DNA of 64,000 bases from Entomortierella parvispora (GCA_963573315.1 OY752142.1:2108001-2172000), one strand, 5' to 3'; counted from the first letter of the stretch, positions 45,101-57,332 are shown. Notes: generated by a model not told the origin, from the sequence alone. Program-made: numbers and translations.

Positions 45101-45340
45101 TGCCACGCGCGATGGTGAAGGTAAATTTGACATTATCTCTTTTTGCTATGCCCTGAAGATAAAAAGAAAGAACATGTATTAAATTGTTTGGAATATTTTC
45201 GTCCGCAAATCCTAGATCCCGCTTACTTGACGTTCCTCAAGTCCTCTGGTATCAAAGATACTCTTACAGAAGTACACTCGCAGCCCGACACCCGACCATT
45301 AGTCAAGACCGCCATTAGCGAGGTCCTTTCTAGACTTTAA
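42151..45340 (+). CDS. RAP1GDS1: Rap1 GTPase-GDP dissociation stimulator 1 (SmgGDS), armadillo repeats
   Basis: ARM-repeat chaperone/exchange factor for prenylatable small GTPases such as Rho and Rap. Twelve exons (42151-42175, 42273-42338, 42439-42591, 42695-42829, 42930-43058, 43183-43317, 43425-43742, 43827-43955, 44048-44176, 44287-44775, 44887-45120, 45216-45340) give 688 aa, against about 607 in animals. Repeats are seen in AMRALANACVDHEANRLILL, SVKNACGALLNT, ETTIAARVSAFLCEL-like ITVTIAARVSAFLCEL, TCAALCLGNVARS and AATGVLRNLALPEKNREQMG, typical of SmgGDS. All eleven introns are phase 1, and many exons are 129 or 135 nt, the size of one ARM repeat. Intron 1 (42176-42272) has a GCAAGA donor (GC-AG) with a CTAAC branch site. 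Confidence 0.92.
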
Positions 45341-45411
45341 ACAAGAAAAGACATTGATTTGACAACAACAATGATGTGTATATTTTATCCTTTTTTCTTC
45401 TTTATTGTGGT

Positions 45412-46745
45412 CTACGACCGAGACCCTGAGGGCGTGTTGCCTCGACTGCTGGATTGCGTATAAACGGGTACGCTCATGTTGCCGTATTGACCGTGTAGGG
45501 CTCTATTACGCTCATATTGTGCCCGAAGCGGATGGCTGCTGAAGCCGCTACTCCCACCAGTGTTCTGTGTTTCAGAGGATGACTGCGGTATCAGGTCGGC
45601 TGGAATGTGAGTATTCTCATTTGAATACGAGTCACTATTAGTGCTTCCACCTGTAAACGTCGCAAAATCCATGATGGGAATCACTGGAGATCCAGACTCA
45701 TCGTCCTCGGTCTGGAAGCGTTGATAGGGATCCCGTCTCCTGTCTTGAGTGGGTGTCGGTGTTGGAGGGGGTAGAGTAGTTGTGATACGAGATGGAGATA
45801 GAGATGGGGACATTGGGCGGGCATACCCTAGATTACTGTTGTTGTAGTAGTTGTTGTTGTTGGAGGGTGTCCTGGATCGAGGTAACGTGGAGGATGAAGT
45901 TGGGTCCACGACCTGATTCAAAAACATATTGAAGGCGATAGAGGTTGAAGAGTTTGGCATGAACTCTGCGGGGGAGATTGTGCAGACAGAGATGGCCTCT
46001 CCACCATATTTTTGAACCAAGTCCAGAGCTCCATGTCCTCCTACACCACCACCACTACCACCTCCGCTGGCGACCATGTCCATTTTTGTGCCAACGACCA
46101 GGATTGGAATACTTAATTGGCTATCTCCGTATCCTAATGGCATTCCAGAATTCTCCAGGTAGGATCCGATCCATGTCCACAAGTTGTCGTAGCTGCGTCG
46201 ATTGCACAAATCATGTACGAGGATGATGCCCTGATAGGTCATGCCTCGATAAAACATGTTCCTCGTGCTGGGATCTCTCACCGCGGGGGATCCAGAAATG
46301 TCGTAAAACTCTATGAACTTTGGCTGGAGTTGATTTCCATAACTCGAGGATGAAGCCGAGGACTGATCTGAAGGGCGAGGAAACAGGGAAGGCATCATGG
46401 CCGAACGAGCACCTGAGGAGGACCCGGTAGCAGAAGGCACGGTGGAGGAGTGTAAGCGAACCTGAACATTGCATCCGACGGTTGGTGTGGGCGACGACAG
46501 GACCTCTTCATGGCAGAGAGCATGGACCAGGGTCGTCTTTCCCTAGAAGAAAAAGAAAGGGAAGGGATGAGTAAGCGAAGGAATGAAACTTGGAGGTCAT
46601 GACTTTGTGCATTCAATGTCCAGATGCAGACAATCTGCACTGAGAGAGGGGTCCTTACGACGCCCGAGTCGCCGAGGACAAGGACCTTGAAACTATCGTC
46701 CGTGTGGTGGGAGGCAGCCCTGTGCGTGTCGTTTGTCTTGTACAT
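45412..46745 (-). CDS. RABL3: Rab-like small GTPase RABL3
   Basis: Two exons (46745-46659, 46542-45412), 405 aa. The single intron splits the P-loop: GDSGV|GKTTLVHALC. PTPTVGCNVQVRLH (switch I region) and TKMD (the G4 motif, in VVGTKMDMV) mark RABL3. The switch II DxxG is represented by EFYDISGSPAVRD, with Ser in place of the usual Gly-Gln pattern, as in RABL3 relatives. RGMTYQGIILVHDLCNRRS and YDNLWTWIGSYLE also match. A long Ser/Asn/Pro-rich C-terminal tail of about 200 residues follows, with no prenylation Cys at the end (SGSRS). Animal RABL3 acts with SmgGDS to regulate KRAS prenylation; the SmgGDS gene is the next gene, convergent, which is notable. The gene's promoter abuts the truncated helicase. 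Confidence 0.9.
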
Positions 46746-46831
46746 GGATGCGGGAGTGAGGATGGATGAAGAGACGATGCAAGAGAATAAACGCGTGTAG
46801 AGTTCGTGGCACACGCGCCACCAAAAGCCTC

Positions 46832-46851
46832 TTTTTTTTTTTTTTTTTTTT
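46832..46851 (-). repeat. A20 tract downstream of the truncated helicase
   Basis: On the minus strand twenty A residues follow GAAT about 110 bp after the helicase stop codon and 87 bp before the RABL3 start. It could be a retro-insertion tail or simple slippage. Confidence 0.85.
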
Positions 46852-46961
46852 ATTCAATGAATAGGCAGAGAGCTGGGATCGGTGACCTGGTATTGATTCC
46901 AGCCCGTAGTTGAGTTCTTGCGTAAGAAGCGATCGAGATACTCTCAGATTTCTGAGTATCG

Positions 46962-47948
46962 CTAGAACTCCATCTCGTCCATCTCATCGTCTTCCTCAAG
47001 CCTGTCCTTTTTTCTCGCTGCTTCGATGCGGTCATTGAGCTCGACCAGTTTCTCGCTGAGCTCTTCTTTATGGGAATCGTACAATGCGTCCCACGTTTTG
47101 GCCGTGATCCTGGAAACAGACCGAGGGTTCGTGATGTGCTGGCACTCCTCGGCGAGTAGCTCCATAACGCTGTCACTAATAACTTCCTCTGGTTCAAAGT
47201 CCTCGTCACCTTTCAGAGAATCGTGACAAAAGGCGGCCCTCCACTCCTTAATTGCCAAACGGAAGCACAACTTCTCAACCTCTGTTCGTCTTGGATATCG
47301 CCTTTCTTTCCTTGCTTGGCCAACCACGGGTGGCGTAGTAACAGCGGGTATATTGCGGCCCTGTCGAGTCCGATCCTTTGGTATATGCAGGCTGTCGAGG
47401 ATCTCGCTCAACGTTTGACGGCGACACTTTGTGGTAGTGATGTATCGATAAACATTGTCATCGACATCTTTTTCGTCTGGCGTAAGGCTCGGAACCAAGA
47501 GGATGGCTTGTCCTTGGATATCTGGATTACGAGCAGCTCCGTCAAAGCGTCGGACAAGGGAAGACATGGATGGAGGATAGCCCCATTGAATCACGCGTTC
47601 AACACCGTTAAATTCATACCTCACTCCTCCGACTTCTGTGGTCAAAAGCAGATCGAGTTTGTTGTCCTTGAACTCGTTCATGATGCGTGCCTTGTATCCA
47701 TCTGAAAATACCGCGTGAAAGACACCGATTCGAGCCTCAGAGTTCTGGGATCGTAGGAACTGTCCGGCTTCAACGGCTTCGAGTGCGTTGTTGAAGTAGA
47801 CGATGGTCTTTTTCTTGTCACCAAGGGTGAACAGCAGGTCCCAGAATGAGCCAGACTTGTCGCTCTGTTCCCTAACAGAGTAGAAGAGACTTGATCGGAC
47901 ACTACTCATGGCGTTGGGTGAATGTGATGAATGAATGTCGACATGCAT
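46962..47948 (-). pseudogene. Truncated RecQ-like DNA helicase (C-terminal RecA half only)
   Basis: An intronless 328-codon frame. Residues ~45-190 match the second RecA-like domain of RecQ-family helicases: KKTIVYFNNALEAVEAGQFL (motif IV), GVFHAVFSDGYKARIMNEFK, LLLTTEVGGVRYEFNGVERV (motif V) and the block ending LVRRFDGAARNPDIQGQAIL. The last would carry the QRxGRAxR arginine-finger motif VI, here altered (RRFDGAAR). There is no first RecA domain, no Walker A and no DEAD/DEAH box, and an in-frame stop lies just upstream of the Met, so it cannot be an active helicase. The C-terminal ~110 residues are charged and Glu/Asp-rich. It looks like a 5'-truncated copy of a multi-copy helicase gene. 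It may still be translated. Confidence 0.65.
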
Positions 47949-48112
47949 GGAACTGTTTGGTCAAAAAATTTAGCTCAACAAGGCACGGAAGCCCTTAAGC
48001 ACCGTCGCGTGTTGGGTGGTGTCGTATGTATTGTGAATCGGCCATGGCTTCTTTCCTTGCACTAACAGTAATGTAAATAGACTACTATTCGATTTATTTA
48101 CATGCAAATAGG

Positions 48113-48138
48113 AGCGTGGGAACGTGGGAACGTGGGAA
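48113..48138. repeat. Short tandem repeat of GAACGTGG
   Basis: Four GCGTGG/ACGTGG-type units in a row (AGCGTGGGAACGTGGGAACG) just beyond the 3' end of the SUR7/PalI gene. Confidence 0.6.
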
Positions 48139-48146
48139 ACGGTACC

Positions 48147-49130
48147 CTACGCCAATGGCTCGGTGATCTCCTCCTTGGACGCAGACATGTCCCTTTGCCG
48201 CCGCTCGAGACGACCTGGACAGCATACTGCAAAGGCCCCAAAGAGAGACCCAAATACTGTCACAGGCACCAACGCCAGCGTGATCCAGATACCTGGTCCA
48301 AAGTTGACCTCTGCTTCAGGCATCAGGTGGTTCTCGTAATGGACTTTACGCGTACCATACACCGTAAGCACAACGACCAGCAACAGCACACACGAGAGTG
48401 TCACCAGCAATGACAAAAAGGCCGAAAGCGCATGCAACCAGCGCGTACGGAAACGAGGGAATAGCGCGACAAACGAGAGCAAGAACGCGATGAACGCCAG
48501 GCAAGTTGCTATTGAGGTTCAAAGGGAGGTTTTAGTGACTGAAGTACGGAAGAGGGGTTCTTAAGGATAGCTCCTCTTTCTTTTATACCTACCAGGGATG
48601 TAAAGAACGGTCACCTTGTTGAAGTTTCGAATGGCATCAGACACGTATTGCTGGTCAACGTGGTAAATGGCAGGAATTGGTTCTGCAGTGTGTGCAAGCC
48701 ATTATTCCATTCGAGGAGATAAAGAGTTAGAAAGAAACAATAAAGCATTGAGTGAGGGGATGATTGGCATCTTGAGATTTTCACTTACCAAGAGTGTAAC
48801 CAATCTTGCCGTTGCTGCACTCATTGACTACATTATCAGTGCCCTCGCAAAAATTCCAGAGACCAAAAGTCAAAAAGTCGTATGTCATGTCCAACCAACC
48901 ACCTTGTGGTCCGTTGCCACTCGTGTAGGCAACCTGTGTGGACCGAATGAAAAGATGAGATCGGTGTTGTGTCTATTGTGGATTAACTTTGTGTAACAAA
49001 GCTCTAGGTTTACCTTCATGAAGTAGAAGCTAGTAAAGAAGCGAGCAATGGCCAGGTCGCCGACAGTGACCAAGAACAGCAGCAGTGCTGCTATCAAGTT
49101 GACAAGGAAAGATACAACGGGGATGAACAT
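48147..49130 (-). CDS. SUR7/PalI-family (claudin-like) four-pass membrane protein
   Basis: Four exons (49130-49014, 48933-48789, 48682-48593, 48508-48147) give 237 aa. Four hydrophobic segments are seen, at residues ~3-25 (PVVSFLVNLIAALLLFLVTV), ~117-138, ~145-170 (FLSLLVTLSCVLLLVVVLTV) and ~190-215 (GIWITLALVPVTVFGSLFGA). The first extracellular loop has FGLWNFCEGTDNVVNECS, the GLWxxC...C signature of SUR7/PalI and claudins. The tail is short, with acidic/Arg residues. Sur7 proteins mark eisosomes, while PalI/Rim9 helps the alkaline-pH sensor PalH at the plasma membrane; length and tail do not decide which. A palC homologue is 8 kb away. Confidence 0.82.
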
Positions 49131-51080
49131 GTTTGGCAGGAGGTGGGAGGTAGTGGTAGTGGCTTGGTGTCCAGTTTGAAATAAAGGTTGTTTTGCATGA
49201 ATAAGAGCGGGCGAACAGAGGGCATGGTCGTCTTTATATACAGTCGAAAGAACGAGGGACCAAGCTTTTGGAGGAGAGATGTCATTCGAAGGGGGTGGCG
49301 AACAGTGGAGACGGCACAAGGAGGGACGATAAGCGGGAAAAGTCCAGGATAGAATAGAAACCGGCCGACCGTGTCTCTCTGTCACTCAGTCTATGGATGA
49401 TCTCTCCCTGCACCCTCCTTTTCTCCTTTCAGGTTGCGCGAAAAACAGATTGTTTTTTTGTCAGCGACGATGTGCATTGAGAAGAGTGCGTCCATCTACC
49501 GTGGGCAGATGTGAAGAAGGAGTGCCAGTTCCAGGGATGATCCAGCTCTTGTTTTTGGTCTTGTTTTTGCCGCTCAAACAACAGGAAAGATGCCGGTCAG
49601 GGGACAGAGGACGCAGGAAAGGGCAAGGGATGGGATCAACAGCAATAAAAAGCAGGATCTCTCCTTTCTTATCCCTCGATCTCGTCGATAGATGGTCTAA
49701 CCTCACGCTTCCCGCAACCCGGTTACTGCAGGGTCAACCTTCGGTCAAAGGGGAGACTGCTCTTCTCTGCATGGTAGACTGTGGGTCCGTCAACTTGAAA
49801 ACAAAGTACGCGCCGTGCTAGGACATGCATTATCCGTTCAGGGCCATCTTTCGCACGCCCCTTGCCGCCATTGTTTCGACATCCAACCTCAACGCAATCT
49901 CCCGAGTCCATTTTCCATTTCTTTTTATTACACCCACCGGCTCCCTTCTGTCTGTGAGTGTCGAGCGTCTGTGTGCTCGTAGGGATAATTTCTGTTAAGA
50001 TCGCCTTTAAATTCAAAAGCGGGTTCCAAAGAACAAGCAGTGTAGCAGTGCATGGCGTCACTCTAGGGTTGAGCCGATAACAGTGCCCTGTAAAAAAGAG
50101 GTGGTTTTGTAGATGATCTACAAGTGCTAGGCGTGTGTGAACGAAAGAAGGGGCTCGTTCACAGCGAGACGCGCTTATTGCAATTCCCTGGCCGTAACAG
50201 GCAAGTCATCTCGAGAAAGAAAGTCAAGGAGGTCAAGGCGGGGGATGGCACCCTGGAGGACCCTTTTTTCGAAGGATTGCAATGGGTCAGACTCCGTTCA
50301 GACATCCCGAGCAAAGTATACCTAGAACAAAGGCCGTGTCTCAGTGGAATAAAATAAAACAGTAAAATCTGGCCCTTTCAGGTTCAAGGCCGATGATGAA
50401 GAAACCAGGGGGAGGCGGAGTCGTTTACGTGGCGAGCGACCTGAACTGGTGGATTGCGCAGGAAAAACACAAGCAAGGTTAGACGCAAAGAATCTCCACA
50501 TCCGGTCCCCAACAACGTGCGGAGTCCTACGAGCGGAGCCAACGGCATCGTCTACCGTCAGCCAGCCGCGGGAAGAGGCCTGCATCCCCGAAAAGGAGCA
50601 TGAGCGCACAGAGCAGACGAGCACGGGTTTGTTTGGTCGCACAAGACAACGACGTTGCAAGACGAGACGGCCTCAAAGGGCGGATTTGCCCCATCAAAAA
50701 AGAAAAGGAAAAAAAGAATCAAGAAGCAAGAAATGTGTTTGTTTATCTAGGGCATTGGGCGCCATGGTGCCATGTACCCTGCTCCTCTTGAGTTCAGCAG
50801 TAGAATGAAAGATAGGGAGAGGGGAAAGAAAAGAAAAGAAAAGAAAAGAAAAGAAAAGAAAAGAAAAGAAAAGGAACAGTGGAGACAGTTCCCGAGGGGC
50901 AGGGGTCGCCTCGGAGAAATCCTTTGCGAGAGAAGAGGAAGAAGAAGAGGAAGAAGACACTGGCGGAGTTTTCCTTTCTCACACCGTTGGGACAGAAAAG
51001 GACTTTTTTTTCTCTTCTTCTTCTTCTTCTTCTGCCTTCTTCTCTCCCCCATTCATTCATTCTTCTCATTCCCAAACACC
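49131..51080. other. Intergenic region (~1.95 kb), nothing recognised
   Basis: Divergent promoters of the SUR7/PalI gene and the elongase. Frames such as 49393-49821 and 50449-50808 lack family features and splice logic. An AAAAG repeat lies at 50825-50873 and CTT repeats near 51012-51045. Confidence 0.4.
50825..50873. repeat. (AAAAG)n microsatellite
   Basis: About ten AAAAG units about 0.2 kb upstream of the elongase start codon at 51081. Confidence 0.9.
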
Positions 51081-52138
51081 ATGGAGTCCATTCAGATCTT
51101 CAAGGACCTCGGCGCAAAGTACCTCAACCTTGACTTTGAGGACGACCGCCACATCTTCAAGAACACCCAGGACTGGGCCATCGCCCCCCAGCCCGAGGGT
51201 ATTCTGTATCCCGAGTACCATGACATTCTCGTCAACTGGCGCACGCCCTTCATCGTCGCTGCCCTCTATGTCCTCATGGTCGTTCTCTTGAACCCCAAGC
51301 AGGGCAAAGTCTCTCGAGTGGTTGCTGCCTCCAATGCTTCCAAGGAGGGCGCCAAGGACAAGCAAGAGCTCTCCCAGTCCTCATCCGCCATGACCGCCCT
51401 GGTCTTTGTTCACAACACCATCCTCTGCGTCTACTCTGCCTGGACTTTTTACGGAATGTTCTTTGCCTGGAAGAAGGCCTTATCTACCCACACCTTCTTG
51501 GAGGCTGTAAGTCGATAGTATACATTACAAAAAGGGACCAAGAGGAGGTGGATGATTATCCACACTTATGATTCTGTTGACTGACATGTTCTCCCTTTTT
51601 TTCCCTTTTACAGGTTTGCGACACTGACGGCACCTTCTGGAACAGTCTCGGTTACTACTCGTACTACTTTTACCTCTCCAAGTACTACGAGATTGTCGAT
51701 ACCATCATCATTCTTCTCAAGGGACGTCGCTCTTCGCTCTTGCAGACCTACCACCACGCTGGCGCCATCATCACCATGTACCTGGGTTACAACTACCGCG
51801 CTCACCCCATCTGGATCTTCACCACCTTCAACTCGTTCGTGCACACTATCATGTACGCCTACTATGCCGCCACCTCTGTCGGATTGAAGCCTCCTGGCAA
51901 GAAGTACTTGACCTCGATGCAGATCACCCAGTTCTGGGTCGGTACCTCTTTGGCCTTCTGGTACGAGATTGGTGCTCCCAAGGGCTGCTTCTCCAACACT
52001 GGCTCTCGTTTCGCTATCTGGACCGTCCTCGCCTATGTCTTCCCCTTGATCTACCTCTTCACTGCTTTTGCCAGAAAGATGTACGGAAACAGAGTCAAGG
52101 CCGCCCAGGCTGCCAAGATTGCAAAGAAGGAGAACTAA
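51081..52138 (+). CDS. Fatty acid elongase (ELO family, Q-x-x-H-H type)
   Basis: 3-ketoacyl-CoA synthase that condenses malonyl-CoA with acyl-CoA in the ER. Two exons (51081-51506, 51614-52138) give 316 aa with about seven membrane segments. Family motifs are KYYEIVDTIIILLKG, the histidine box LQTYHHAGA, FTTFNSFVHTIMYAYYAATS and MQITQFWVG. The box has Gln where most ELO proteins have His (HxxHH). This QxxHH form is known from algal and protist delta-9 PUFA elongases (for example Isochrysis ASE1), whose GVWIFMFFNSFIHTIMYTYY also resembles this protein. The Lys-rich end (AAKIAKKEN) fits ER retention. Substrate preference for C18 PUFA is inferred, and plausible if this is a Mortierella-type oleaginous fungus. 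Confidence 0.88.
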
Positions 52139-52413
52139 AGAAAAAAAAAAAAAAGTTGCCGAGCCCAAGCCCAGATCAGGCGCAGTTCCTTTTTTTCTTC
52201 TGTTCTTTTCTTTTTTATTTCTTCAAGTGATTCATACCAAACACGTACACACAAAACCACAAACGCACCCTCCACCCCTCCCACACACACTTTCTCTTGT
52301 AAGCATCCTCCCTCCTCCTCCAGCATTTGTAGATCACCTTCAACTTCATTTTCTTTTTTGTTCACAATAAACAGATTGTCATTTCAAAAAAAAAAGTTTA
52401 TAATCGAGGTTGT

Positions 52414-55400
52414 CTACAGAGACATCATCATCTCCTCCTCGTCGTCAGATTCCTTTGGTGGATGGACCAGGGATCGCGCCAAGTTCCTGACAAGAGTCAG
52501 ACGGAGCACATCCAGTTGCTTCTCCCGTTCATCAACAATCGTCCCAGTAGAAGAAGGGGCGGGAGGAGGCAAGAGTTGAAGATATTCATCCTTGAACTGA
52601 GATCCAACAATCTCCTCAAGGCATTGCATCAGCTCATAGGTATCGTGTGAATCAAAGATCACCCTGTCCTTGTTTTCCAACAGAGGAAGTGCGTCCATTA
52701 GAAGAATCGCCCAGTATTTCCTTGGTGCCTTCTCCGTGGCTAGGATGGCGACAAGGGTGCCCGCTGCCTCGGTAAATTTGCCGCTCTAAGGAATGATTTT
52801 GTTTAGAAAAATAGAATAGTAGAGCCTGGCAGTATCTGTACCAGCAAAAAAAAAATACCTTAAAGTCTCGTTGGAAAGAGGCATAGGATCTTAAAAAGTC
52901 GACGTGTTCGTTGGGTGAGGTGGAGCTCGGAAGAGTGCTCAGAGCCTCGTCAATGTCGAGCTTGCCAGCGAGATACTTTAACATCATGTTGTCGGCGACC
53001 TTGGCTACCCGGTCGCCATCTTTGGAGGCTATAAAGTGCTGAATCGCAAGAGCGTACTCTCCACGTTTCTCCTCCTCCACAGCCATGACCTATTTACATA
53101 TGTAGTACGGTTAAGCTCTGCATCAGCTCCTTCTGTCAAGCTGTTCTGGACATCTGTCGTGGAACTTACTCTGTTGATGGACCTCAGAGAATCTACAAGG
53201 TTGTTGTCTTTGCAAAACTGGAGAACTTTGTGTGCTTTTGTCGAGGTTTCCATAGGGACGTGACAAATCCACTGCAGTTGCCAGAATTACGAACGTTAGG
53301 CAAAGTCATTTTGGAGATAATAAAAGACGATATTAACTAAGTTAGAGCTTACCTCAGACAACATAGCACGTCCAGTATGGCCGCAGTTGAGCAGATATCC
53401 GGCAATCTCTTCCCATAAACTAGGATCTGCCATCAAGCTGTGAGCATAGCTGGTGATGAAAAAGTCACGGATGTTTGAATCCCATCCCAGAGCAATGGTA
53501 TCCTGCAATTGCATGTCAGAGATATCCAGATATCCATATTGCTGAAATACATCTGCCAAATGAGCCACTAGCCACGGGTGGAAATTGCCACAGTAGCGAA
53601 TCGTCTACAATCAATGTTTTGTGACATTAGAATCTTTCAAAGAGCTGTTGCAGGTCCATCCACGCAGCGACAGTCTGGTTCCTACCTTAATGGCATCTAG
53701 CTCCAGAATACCGACTTTGATCTTGTCCAACAACGAAATATCGGTACCCTTTAGGTATCTTTCTACACAAATACCAAGTATTGGCCTAAAGGTAATACAC
53801 AATCATAGTAAGTACAGGTCCCAAACAACGGGTTCACCTTGAGCCAACTTGTCTAGGGCCTTACACCAGGTCGTGACGGGAGCACTCAGGTTCCGTGTAA
53901 AGTAGAATTGCAGAGAACGCCTCTTCCCAAGACTTTGTGTTTTCAAAGATAATCTCCACATTTCCGGTCAATATGCTCATCGCAGTGTCGGCCTCTGTTC
54001 CCAAGTATAAAAGGAGCGGCGATTTTGCGAATAATCTATAAACAGAGTATTAGCATGCAGATGAGGACACTGGAACCAGTAAGTATAATCCAAGTTTTGT
54101 CCACTGTTACTCACTGGCACTTTTCCTGCCAATGACCATAGCGACCACGAGTCTTCCCATCTAGCTGCATTGTATCTGAAGAAGGGATCCCGCGAAGAAC
54201 AGCCAAAAAGCCATCGAGAGCATCGGCAGTGTTTTCGTCCTCTTCTTCATTCAACGCCTGTTCTATCATGAATACAGCCGAGTTCTTCATTCCTCGGAGC
54301 AGACATCTAGAAAAGCAACAAGCGTTAGTGTTCTTATAGTCTGTGCTCTATAAGCGTTTGACGCTGCAAATACAACAAGTTTCTTACTGATATATATAGG
54401 GCCAGAAATCTGGCTGCAAGAGTTTGCCTGCAGTTGCGAGCAAGTTCTCTCCCATTTCTGGATCCATTCCTGATGTCAAAGTAAAAAAAAGCAGAGTGAG
54501 TACAGAGGTGTAAAGACATAACACTGTGAGACAAAGAGTGCTGCCTACCTCCATCGTGCCTCGTCAACCATTCACCATAGAGGAACGCGATTGGCCTTTT
54601 GTTGTCGGTTGTAAGGAACATGTACTCTGCAAGTTGCCAGATGGAACGAAGCTTGTCCATGAGTTCGACCTCATGTGCGATATTTTGTGCCTTTTCGGTA
54701 TCGTCTATAGCGATAGATAGGGCCTAGCAGTTTGAAATCCGTCCCGTCAGTCGAGTGTTATCCAACAATGTTATATCTGTGCTAAGTAGACATGGTCTTA
54801 CGTCCAGTCTTAAAAGGTACCGTTCGATTCCTTCATAGTACCGATCAAAGCTCCTCTGATAAAGATCTGGTGTGGTGTATGGATCCTTTGATAATGTGTC
54901 GAGGAACACTCCGTACATCTGCTTGATAAACTAAGGAAAAAATACGCGCGTGAGTAAGATTGACCAACATTCCTTAGTAAAATGACAGCGTTTGGACTTA
55001 CTGGGAGTCTGAACTCTGGAATAGTTTCTTGGCACAAAAAGACGATATTGTCCTTTGAGGACGCGGTTTGCTTGACAGGGAACTGCATGGAGCGGAAAAG
55101 ATATTGTCAATGGACGTGCGCGTGATCTTTGGACAAAAAAAACGCGTTTCGTGGACGGACCTGCTCTGCCGCCTTCTTTCCTGCAACATACACAGCCAGC
55201 TCATTTGTGCTAGGCCTGAAAGTCGACTGGAGTGTCCTGTTACTCTGGGACCATTTCTCGACAGTGGTGTCCTTGCCAATGGGACTGGGGTCGAGGTGCA
55301 CCCAAGAGACAGAGTCGCCGTCATCGCCGTCCTTGTCCAGGTCCAAATCCATGTCCAAATAGATGTCCTCGGTTGGGTTGCTGAAGATGGACTGCTTGGT

Positions 55401-55460
55401 GGAGCGAGAGCCATCCGCGGGCGCCTTGAGCGAGGGCTGGATCAGGGGGAGGGATGCCAT
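52414..55460 (-). CDS. NUP85: Nucleoporin Nup85 (Y-complex scaffold)
   Basis: Structural subunit of the Nup84/Nup107 outer-ring complex, bound to Seh1. About a dozen exons; the first three are 55460-55161, 55082-55002 and 54930-54802, and the stop is at 52414. Conserved parts include SVSWVHLDPSPIG and STFRPSTNELAVYVAGKK near the N-terminus, then alpha-solenoid sequence (DKLRSIWQLAEYMFLTTDNK, PIAFLYGEWLTRHDGG, PDFWPYIYQCLLRGM, YLLNCGHTGRAMLSEW, EEKRGEYALAIQHFIASKDG). These match Pfam Nup85. The C-terminus is acidic (KESDDEEEMMMSL). Introns inspected are GT-AG. Divergent from polyubiquitin with 348 bp between starts. Confidence 0.87.
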
Positions 55461-55553
55461 AGCCGCGTGTGCGTGATGTCTGACGAGAATGAATGAATGA
55501 TGCGAGTGATCTGCATGCAAGAAAAAAAAGTAGTGACTGCTTGCTAATCGACA

Positions 55554-55561
55554 TCACGTGA
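55554..55561. promoter_or_regulatory. TCACGTGA palindrome in the NUP85/polyubiquitin promoter
   Basis: Third copy of the octamer, 94 bp from the NUP85 start and about 250 bp from the polyubiquitin start. bHLH-type CACGTG core. Function is inferred. Confidence 0.4.
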
Positions 55562-55802
55562 TTGATTCTGGCCTTCATCCAGCATAGATTCACACCAACC
55601 AATCAGCGCCCGCCTGCCGCCCGTGCGCGCAGCAGAGCGAGGCCACATGACCATGCGCAGCCCATAAAGCAGTGTCTTGGCGTCACCAATGCATTTTTTC
55701 CTTCTTTCTTCTTCTTTCCACACCAGCTTCACCCTTTCTTTCCCCTTCTTGCTCCCTTCCCTTCCCTTCCAAACAAGCCCATCCCAATCCCAATCCATCT
55801 GA

Positions 55803-56954
<1,152 letters not shown>

Positions 56955-57332
56955 GGTGCCTCTGCCTTTTGAGCATGCGCCTGCCTTTCGGAAGCTTTGT
57001 TTCTTTCAAGTCTAACGCGACTTCAGGCTTTTTACTTGCAATAAATCAATAAGACGCAGCCCTTGGGCGGTCCCACTCCTTCCTATCATTCATTGTCCAT
57101 TCATTGCTGGAGGTTTCTTGTGGCAATAAGATCCTTCAGCCCAGCAAATGTTTATTCTCTGTCGACTCTGGGGGATTATTGTGCGGAGTCAAAAATAGTG
57201 TGGGGACCACAGCCTTTTTGGGAGGCACATGCTAATATTTTGGCTGGCAAATGCATGTTGATGAAATTACATCCCTCTTTTCTCCTCTCTACTCCATTTA
57301 ACGCTCCTACAACGCATCCAATTGCCTGACTG
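56955..57332. other. Polyubiquitin 3' region and palC promoter
   Basis: No gene is seen. An AATAAATCAATAAG stretch at 57041-57054 is the likely polyubiquitin polyadenylation signal. Confidence 0.5.
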
